From contig CAIZRG010000028.1 of NCBI GenBank assembly GCA_903935335.1, forward strand, positions 1 through 56,346: a stretch of DNA of 56,346 bases, read 5' to 3'. Source of the stretch: Oligoflexia bacterium (GTDB lineage Bacteria > Bdellovibrionota > UBA1018). This document shows positions 50,572 through 56,346 of this stretch, in pieces; the stretch's first letter is position 1; each line of letters starts with the position of its first letter. The position numbers and the translations under genes are program-made. The notes under the pieces are model-generated. The model made no database searches and was not told the origin of the DNA. It saw nothing but the letters and a program-made list of their open reading frames with translations.

Positions 50572-52100
50572 CCCCGAACTCCTTCTCTGCGGGCGACTTC
50601 TGACCAGACTGAATCTTTATGTGAAAAAGACAGTGCAACCTGAGAATCCCCTAAAACCTGGGCTAAAGAAATTGCAATAGCCCCTTCACAAGTGATCTGA
50701 GACCCAGGGGGAGTGGTTAAATCAGGGTACTTTGAAATCAAGTCCGTCGTGGTATGACCTGACTTGACATCCACATTACAAAGAAGTCTTTTCAGAAATA
50801 AAAGATTAGTCCTAAGAGACCCAACCTGAGTTTCATCTCTTCGCTTCGGAGGTCTCACCTGCGTTTCGTCTAAAGCCACCCTGAGTCTTTCTATAGCCTG
50901 AGCACGAGTCGGAGCCCAGACTGAGATTTTTGCAATCATTGGATCGTAAAACGAACTCATCTCTCCTGCTTGAGTCATAGCAGAATCAATCCTGACAAAA
51001 GGCCCAGCTGGAAGCTGAATCGCCCCTAACCGCCCTGGAGCAGGCAAAAAAGTACAAGGGTCCTCTGCATACAAACGAACCTCAATTGAGCTTCCACGCC
51101 TGGGAGGAGACTCTGGGAGTATAAACTCACCGGCAGCTAACTGAAGCTGCCAGGCTACCAAATCCACTCCAGTTACCCATTCTGTTACCGGGTGCTCAAC
51201 CTGAAGGCGCGTGTTCATCTCAAGAAAATAATAATTTCCATGAGAATCTACAATAAACTCAAAGGTCCCTGCACCTGCATATTCAATACTCTGAGCAATC
51301 CGAACGGCATCCTGAAGCATGGCTTCTCGGGTCTTTGGAAATTCATTTAAGATCGGAGACGGAGATTCTTCTAAAACTTTTTGGTGACGTCTTTGAACGG
51401 AGCACTCTCTTTCCCCTAAATGAATGGCCTGACCCTGACCATCTCCAAAGACTTGGATTTCAACATGGTGAGGCTCTAAAATAAATTTTTCAATATAAAG
51501 AGATCCATCCCCAAAAGCTCCTAGAGCTTCCCGTGAAGCAGCTTCAAATGAAGAAGAAAGATCCGCTTCATGATCCACTCGACGCATGCCCTTACCCCCT
51601 CCTCCTGCCGACGCTTTTAAAAGAATGGGGTAACCCAAGTCCTGAGCAATACGCTTGAGCTCTGAGTTATTCCCAACAGCTCCCTGACTTCCTGGAATGC
51701 GTGGGACCTTCAACCGATCAATCGTCGCCCGAGCTTGAATTTTATCACCCATCTGCCTCATGCACTGAGCTGAAGGTCCCACAAAAACGAGACCTAACTT
51801 CTCACACGCCTCGACAAAATGAGGGCGTTCACTCAAAAATCCATACCCGGGATGAACATACCTAACACCAAAAGATTGGGCTGCAGCTAAAACCCGATCC
51901 ACATTCAAATAACTCTCCTGAGGTGCTGCCCCCCCAATAAAATAACTTGAGTCACAGTATCTCAAATGCTCAGAAAACCGATCTGCCTCAGAATAAACTC
52001 CCACTATTGGAAACCCCATCGCCTTGCAGGTCCTAGCAATCCGAATTGCAATTTCACCTCGATTGGCAATTAAAACAGGCAACCGCTCAGGGTTCATCAT
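50568..52100 (-). CDS. Biotin carboxylase subunit of an acyl-CoA (propionyl-CoA) carboxylase
   Basis: 510 residues of ATP-grasp biotin carboxylase: Ile-Ala-Asn-Arg-Gly-Glu-Ile-Ala start, Lys-Ala-Ser-Ala-Gly-Gly-Gly-Gly-Lys-Gly-Met P-loop near 161-171, Phe-Leu-Glu-Met-Asn-Thr-Arg-Leu-Gln-Val-Glu-His. Near residue 415 an extra 11 residues (Arg-Pro-Pro-Lys-Arg-Arg then a second Asp-Glu-Thr-Gln-Val) sit in a conserved helix; the DNA repeats ACCTG(A/C)GTTTC(A/G)TC at 50824 and 50857. It ends in the carrier-protein gene with a four-base overlap. Confidence 0.94.
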   Translation of the reverse strand: MMNPERLPVLIANRGEIAIRIARTCKAMGFPIVGVYSEADRFSEHLRYCDSSYFIGGAAPQESYLNVDRVLAAAQSFGVRYVHPGYGFLSERPHFVEACEKLGLVFVGPSAQCMRQMGDKIQARATIDRLKVPRIPGSQGAVGNNSELKRIAQDLGYPILLKASAGGGGKGMRRVDHEADLSSSFEAASREALGAFGDGSLYIEKFILEPHHVEIQVFGDGQGQAIHLGERECSVQRRHQKVLEESPSPILNEFPKTREAMLQDAVRIAQSIEYAGAGTFEFIVDSHGNYYFLEMNTRLQVEHPVTEWVTGVDLVAWQLQLAAGEFILPESPPRRGSSIEVRLYAEDPCTFLPAPGRLGAIQLPAGPFVRIDSAMTQAGEMSSFYDPMIAKISVWAPTRAQAIERLRVALDETQVRPPKRRDETQVGSLRTNLLFLKRLLCNVDVKSGHTTTDLISKYPDLTTPPGSQITCEGAIAISLAQVLGDSQVALSFSHKDSVWSEVARREGVRG

Positions 52101-52140
52101 ATTATCTCCTACGGATCTCTCCTACGGGTCTCTCAATCAT

Positions 52141-53703
52141 CTAAAGCGGAATATTTCCATGTTTTCGAGAAGGACCCCGTTCACGTTTTCCAGAAAGCGC
52201 CTTCAACCCACGAATCAGCACTTGCCTAGTCTCCTGCGGAAGAATCACTTCATCGACATAGCCAAGCTCTGCTGCTTTATAGGGATTAGCAAATTTAGTT
52301 CGATAATCTTCAATAAGACGGCCTCGTATCTGTGCAAGTTTTCCTAATTTTTCTGCTTCCATAATCTCCTTGCGATACAAAATATTAATCGCCCCCTCTG
52401 GACCCATAACTGCAATTTCAGCTCCTGGATAGGCAAAATTAAAATCAGAACGGATATGCTTTGAAGACATCACATCATAAGCCCCACCATAAGCTTTTCG
52501 TGTAATCACTGCAAGCTTGGCTACTGTAGCCTCAGCATAAGCATACAAAAGCTTAGCTCCATGCTTGATAATCCCCCCATACTCTTGGGCAGTACCTGGC
52601 AAAAACCCAGGAACATCTACAAAAGTAATGAGTGGAATATGAAAGGCATCACAATACCTCACAAACCGAGCTCCCTTTAAAGAAGCATTAATATCCAAGC
52701 ACCCAGCTAAATGAGCAGGCTGGTTACCCACAACACCAACGGTCATCCCTCCTAAGCGGGCAAAACCCACGACCAAATTAGGAGCGTAATGAGCTTGAAT
52801 CTCAAAATAGTTTCCCTCATCCACCACATCTTGAATTAAAAGCCTCATATCATAGGGCTTACTTGAATGATCCGGTAAAATTTTTGGAATCTCATCACAA
52901 GATCGATCCACAGAATCGCGATCTGTTTTTTGAATAGGAGTGGAATCTAAATTATTCAATGGAAGATAGGTTAATAACTTTCGAACCTCCTTCAAGCAAG
53001 ACTGCTCATCAGGACTTACCTGATGACAAACCCCACTTTTTTCAGAATGGGTTTCAGCTCCACCTAAAGCCTCCTTCGTCACTTCTTCATGGGTTACTGT
53101 TTTAATCACATCGGGTCCCGTCACAAAAAGGTAGGAGGTGTGCTCAACCATAAAAATAAAATCGGTAATTGCAGGACTATAAACCGCTCCTCCAGCACAC
53201 GGGCCTAAGATCACACTGATTTGAGGGATCACTCCACTGCACTGAACGTTTCTCCAGAAAATTTCAGCATACCCCCCAAGACTCTCAACTCCCTCTTGAA
53301 TCCTAGCTCCCCCTGAATCATTTAAACCAATGACGGGAGATCCTGTCTTAAGAGCTAAATCCATCACCTTACAAATTTTAGAAGCATGAGCTCCCGACAA
53401 ACTCCCCCCAAAAACAGTAAAATCCTGAGAGAAAAGATAAACCGTCCTTCCTTCTACTGTTCCGTAACCCGTGATTACCCCATCCCCAAGAAACTTTTGA
53501 TTTTCCATTCCAAAGTCCACACAGCGATGAACAACAAACTTGTCCAACTCAACAAAGCTTCCAGGATCTAACAAAAACTCAATTCGTTCTCTGGCCGTAA
53601 GCTTGCCTGAAGTATGCTGTTTGGCAATCCTTTCAGGCCCTCCTCCGGCTTCGGCTTGACTTTGTCGACGTATGAACTCTTGAATTTGATCTGGGTGAGA
53701 CAT
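52141..53703 (-). CDS. pccB: Carboxyltransferase subunit of propionyl-CoA carboxylase
   Basis: 520 residues, the normal length. It has the carboxyltransferase motifs [29 protein letters not shown], and [10 protein letters not shown], and ends in the [10 protein letters not shown] region typical for propionyl/acetyl-CoA enzymes. It transfers CO2 from biotin to propionyl-CoA. First gene of the four-gene propionate operon, whose product is succinyl-CoA for the TCA cycle. Acetyl-CoA specificity cannot be excluded. Confidence 0.93.
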   Translation of the reverse strand: MSHPDQIQEFIRRQSQAEAGGGPERIAKQHTSGKLTARERIEFLLDPGSFVELDKFVVHRCVDFGMENQKFLGDGVITGYGTVEGRTVYLFSQDFTVFGGSLSGAHASKICKVMDLALKTGSPVIGLNDSGGARIQEGVESLGGYAEIFWRNVQCSGVIPQISVILGPCAGGAVYSPAITDFIFMVEHTSYLFVTGPDVIKTVTHEEVTKEALGGAETHSEKSGVCHQVSPDEQSCLKEVRKLLTYLPLNNLDSTPIQKTDRDSVDRSCDEIPKILPDHSSKPYDMRLLIQDVVDEGNYFEIQAHYAPNLVVGFARLGGMTVGVVGNQPAHLAGCLDINASLKGARFVRYCDAFHIPLITFVDVPGFLPGTAQEYGGIIKHGAKLLYAYAEATVAKLAVITRKAYGGAYDVMSSKHIRSDFNFAYPGAEIAVMGPEGAINILYRKEIMEAEKLGKLAQIRGRLIEDYRTKFANPYKAAELGYVDEVILPQETRQVLIRGLKALSGKRERGPSRKHGNIPL

Positions 53704-53763
53704 GGGCGCAGAAAACCATGAGACATCTCAAGCGGTCAAGCTTGAATCGAAAACCCCTCAAAA

Positions 53764-54318
53764 CTATTCAAGCTTTTCGGCAAGACTACGGACTTCAACA
53801 GGTACAGAAGCATCTATAAAAGCCGATGAGTTCTGATTTTTGATCTGATTTAAATGATAATAACATAAAGCACGAACAGGGTTTGGAAACTGATCATTCC
53901 TGGCACAATCCGTGTAGAATGGAATCGCCGATTCAGCCCATTCAGGATGATCCTCCAAAGCCTGAGCAATTTCTCCTAGTTTCTCACCCGCTTCAATCAT
54001 GAGTGCTGGCGTGTGATGGACCTCGCTTTCAGAAAGCCTCTGAAAATCAGAAATAAAAGGCAATGATTGATAGACTTTTTCTGTGAATTGAATGAATTCT
54101 TGGACTTCAAGAGATTGAGCTTTTAATTCTGTCTGACTTACAGATTCATGGGAAATACTCTTTTCTTTTTTGATCTCATTCTGAGTTTGTGAAAGAACAG
54201 GCTCAGTTGGCAAAAAAGGAATAGACTCTTGAGGAGAATTCAAAGTTTGATTCAAAAACCAACCTGCTCCCAAAATTAAAACCAGCAATAAACTTAAAAA
54301 CCAAGGCTTGAAAAACAT
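53764..54318 (-). CDS. Membrane-anchored helical protein of unknown function
   Basis: About 184 residues from ATG 54318, chosen for the TAGGAAG eight bases upstream and because the next residues begin the anchor; upstream in-frame starts run into the neighbouring lipoprotein gene. One N-terminal transmembrane helix (about 4-23), a Gln/Glu/Ser-rich linker, and a helical C-terminal domain of about 100 residues with Cys-Tyr-Tyr-His. Not recognised. It follows the HEXXH lipoprotein gene by 25 bases on the same strand, so they may be one unit. Confidence 0.55.
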   Translation of the reverse strand: MFFKPWFLSLLLVLILGAGWFLNQTLNSPQESIPFLPTEPVLSQTQNEIKKEKSISHESVSQTELKAQSLEVQEFIQFTEKVYQSLPFISDFQRLSESEVHHTPALMIEAGEKLGEIAQALEDHPEWAESAIPFYTDCARNDQFPNPVRALCYYHLNQIKNQNSSAFIDASVPVEVRSLAEKLE

Positions 54319-54343
54319 CTGAAATCTTCCTAAGTTGAAGAAC

Positions 54344-55360
54344 TTACTCGGGTTCCGCATCCCATTCAACCGAATATTGCTGAACAGAAGGCTTGCTTTG
54401 ATCTGGGGAGTACGAAACAACCTCTAATTGTCGATAATAAGAATCAAGCATACTTGTATTGAGAACCTCACGATCCTTTACTGAACACATCCGGCACGAG
54501 TTTAAAATGGCTTGTAAGAATTCGGCTCCAACCGTGTAAGGACCATTCTGATTAAAATCACAAGCATACTTGCCTGCATAAAGCTTGAGGACTGGAGGGC
54601 ATTTCACATGACGAAAAGTCAAACTCCCTGTCTTCATCACTAAAGCAGGATCTTCACCAGGAAAAAGCTGATCCCACAAATTCTGATTTTTAATAATGGG
54701 ATCATTCATCCCAAACCACTGACTCTTGGAGTTCCCATCACTATGACGCGCTTCATGATAAAGTGTTGATAATCGGATCAAACTATAAGCAATATTTCCA
54801 AAATTTTCATTCTCTTCCCCATCTGATCGCATAAAATGACCTGCTCCAAGCTGAATCACTCCCGTCCGAGGAGATTCAATGCTCACCCTTCCATGCCCTG
54901 GAATATTTAGAATATATTTTTTCCCTATTTTCCAAAAATACTCATAAAAAAAATGAGCTCCCATATTCATCATTGCTGTCATTGAAACTGGCGTAAGGCT
55001 CGTCTCTTGGACAAACCCTACTTGACCCAAAGAATGATGAGGAAAATTCTCACCCAGGACATGGCTCACTCGAACTTCTAACCAATTTCTCAGGCTCTCA
55101 GGAGAAACATCATCTAACCCCATCAGGTGCTTTATCTGAGCGTTACGGATCGAATGAGGTTTCAGTGGAACAGAACCAATACGCTCGAGATCTTCAGCCA
55201 TCAGTCTGAAGTAGCGTCTAGAAATCCGATCATCAAACTTAATTTTTCCAATGGAACGACCCGTTTCAACTTGCTCAATGGATGAAGACCGACTACAATT
55301 GATCCCAAAAAGGGATCCTAACCCAAGAGAGATCAATAGGAAAAACTGTCGAAAATCCAC
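54344..55360 (-). CDS. HEXXH-motif lipoprotein, copy 1
   Basis: 338 residues with a lipoprotein-type signal (Leu-Phe-Gly-Ile-Asn-Cys), again with Asn before Cys. The middle part contains Tyr-His202-Glu203-Ala-Arg-His206-Ser-Asp-Gly-Asn, a zincin HEXXH motif that sits in a conserved helix of both copies. Later come Asp-Gln-Leu-Phe-Pro-Gly, Cys-Asp-Phe-Asn-Gln-Asn-Gly and a Cys-x-x-Cys pair (Cys-Arg-Met-Cys). A metalloprotease is likely; the third ligand is not obvious. It is a close paralogue of the next gene. Confidence 0.6.
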   Translation of the reverse strand: MDFRQFFLLISLGLGSLFGINCSRSSSIEQVETGRSIGKIKFDDRISRRYFRLMAEDLERIGSVPLKPHSIRNAQIKHLMGLDDVSPESLRNWLEVRVSHVLGENFPHHSLGQVGFVQETSLTPVSMTAMMNMGAHFFYEYFWKIGKKYILNIPGHGRVSIESPRTGVIQLGAGHFMRSDGEENENFGNIAYSLIRLSTLYHEARHSDGNSKSQWFGMNDPIIKNQNLWDQLFPGEDPALVMKTGSLTFRHVKCPPVLKLYAGKYACDFNQNGPYTVGAEFLQAILNSCRMCSVKDREVLNTSMLDSYYRQLEVVSYSPDQSKPSVQQYSVEWDAEPE

Positions 55361-55425
55361 TCATTTATTTTAATTAAAATTTATTTAATAAATCAAGGAA
55401 GATGATAGCTATTTACGCAAGAAAC

Positions 55426-56346
55426 TTACTGAGGGTCCGCATGCCATTCTACTGAATCTTGTCTAATAGGAGGAAGAACCTGATTTTCACCTGGCGGCGA
55501 GTACGGAACATAGTCTAATCTGCGATAATGATAATCTAAAATCGTAGACCTTAGAACTTCACGATCTTTTTCTGAACACATCTGGCAGGAGTCTAACATT
55601 GCTTGCAAGAATTCGGCTCCAACCGTGTAAGGCCCATTCTGATTGAAATCACAAGCAAGATTACCCTTAAGAAGGTGTGTGGGAGGGCAACTCACATGAA
55701 AAAAACCCAAACTCCCTGCTTTCTGAACTAACTCACGATCTTTTCCAGGAAAAAGCTGGTCCCACAAATCATTATCCGAATCCGACATAATCAGATCACT
55801 CTTCTTCAACCACCAACTGCTACTCCTGGAATTCCCATCGCTATGACGCGCTTCATGATAGAATGTTGATAATCGGATTAAACTATAAGAAATATTTCTT
55901 AAGTCTTCAGTCTTATTTTCATCCGAAAGCATAAAATGACCTTCTCCAAGCTCAATCACTCCGGTTCGAGGAGATTCAATAGTCACCCTCCCATGTCCTG
56001 GAATATTTAGAATATATTTTTTCCCTATTTTCCAAAAATACTCATAAAAAAAATGAGCTCCCATATTCATCATCTTTGTTATTATTGAATTCGACGTGAG
56101 GCTGACCTCTTGAACAACCGCTGCTTGACCTAAAGAATGATGAGGAAAATTTTCTCCGAGTACATAAGCCACTCGGTCTTCTAACCAGTTCCTCATGCTC
56201 TCGGGAGAGGCGTCATCTAACCCCATTGTTTCTTTCATCTGTGCGGCATGAATCGAATGAGGATTGATTGGAACAGAGTCGATCCGCTCGAGATCTTCAG
56301 AAATCAGTCTGAAGTAACGTCTAGAAATCCGATCATCAAATTTAAT
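55426..56346 (-). CDS. HEXXH-motif lipoprotein, copy 2 (5' end outside the window)
   Basis: At least 307 residues; the frame is open to the window edge at 56346, where Ile-Lys-Phe-Asp-Asp-Arg matches residues just after the signal of copy 1, so only the signal peptide is missing. Tyr-His-Glu-Ala-Arg-His-Ser-Asp-Gly-Asn is conserved, as are the Cys-Asp-Phe-Asn-Gln-Asn-Gly and Cys-x-x-Cys regions; about two thirds of positions look identical between the copies. It lies 65 bases upstream of copy 1 in the same orientation: a tandem duplication, with perhaps more copies beyond the edge. Confidence 0.6.
   Translation of the reverse strand: MKFDDRISRRYFRLISEDLERIDSVPINPHSIHAAQMKETMGLDDASPESMRNWLEDRVAYVLGENFPHHSLGQAAVVQEVSLTSNSIITKMMNMGAHFFYEYFWKIGKKYILNIPGHGRVTIESPRTGVIELGEGHFMLSDENKTEDLRNISYSLIRLSTFYHEARHSDGNSRSSSWWLKKSDLIMSDSDNDLWDQLFPGKDRELVQKAGSLGFFHVSCPPTHLLKGNLACDFNQNGPYTVGAEFLQAMLDSCQMCSEKDREVLRSTILDYHYRRLDYVPYSPPGENQVLPPIRQDSVEWHADPQ

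Overview
The window looks like the chromosome of an A/T-rich Gram-negative bacterium, most plausibly a member of the Bdellovibrionota or a neighbouring 'deltaproteobacterial' lineage. This is an inference, not a match. The grounds are a gliding-type AgmX/PglI-like C-terminal domain next to a TPR protein and an outer-membrane barrel, a complete FtsEX/EnvC/CtpA divisome operon, a tolQ-tolR-tolA-tolB cluster, a propionyl-CoA carboxylase/methylmalonyl-CoA mutase operon, and many predicted lipoproteins. Several secreted proteins carry eukaryote-like parts (RING fingers, ankyrin repeats, a papain-like protease), which suggests that the organism lives with or preys on other cells. No rRNA, tRNA or CRISPR array was seen.

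Layout. 0-2.9 kb: three overlapping envelope genes closed by an intrinsic terminator. 2.9-5.1 kb: six perfect copies of a 20-bp repeat upstream of a double-domain KaiC-like ATPase and a stand-alone receiver. 5.1-8.1 kb: DMT permease, YhaM-like nuclease, YgfZ. 8.2-13.7 kb: sucA-sucB-lpdA, the whole 2-oxoglutarate dehydrogenase. 13.7-25.7 kb: first accessory region, with an ADP-ribosyltransferase-like lipoprotein, a large phospholipase-D-type lipoprotein, a papain-like protease with ankyrin repeats, a frameshifted pentapeptide gene, an HD protein, and a duplicated membrane-protein gene flanking a secreted protein with a HicA-like tail. 26-27.7 kb: a histidine kinase/OmpR pair. 27.7-35.1 kb: a tightly overlapping minus-strand operon (ftsE-ftsX-envC-ctpA-xseA-LytM-SH3/barrel). 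35.3-39.9 kb: a CPBP-like membrane protein, tolQRAB and an Hpt-like protein without its histidine. 40-48.3 kb: second accessory region, with a secreted C4C4 RING protein, a decayed second RING gene, a large ankyrin protein whose leader is out of frame at a T10 tract, an IS21-type istB remnant, a broken copy of an AraC-family 3' end, the intact AraC-family gene, and a secreted FAD monooxygenase. 48.4-53.7 kb: propionyl-CoA carboxylase plus methylmalonyl-CoA mutase. 53.8 kb to the end: a small anchored protein and two tandem HEXXH lipoproteins, the last cut by the window edge.

How it fits together. The housekeeping blocks cover the TCA cycle, propionate use, divisome-controlled peptidoglycan cleavage and envelope constriction. 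The two accessory regions hold the unusual content: exported enzymes or adaptors with host-like domains, local duplications, transposon debris and several genes broken by one-base changes in short A or T runs, which points to fast turnover. The strongest candidate for something undescribed is the exported RING-finger protein at 39972-40820, which joins a 17-hexad beta-helix to a CNOT4-like C4C4 RING, together with the ruined second RING gene beside it.
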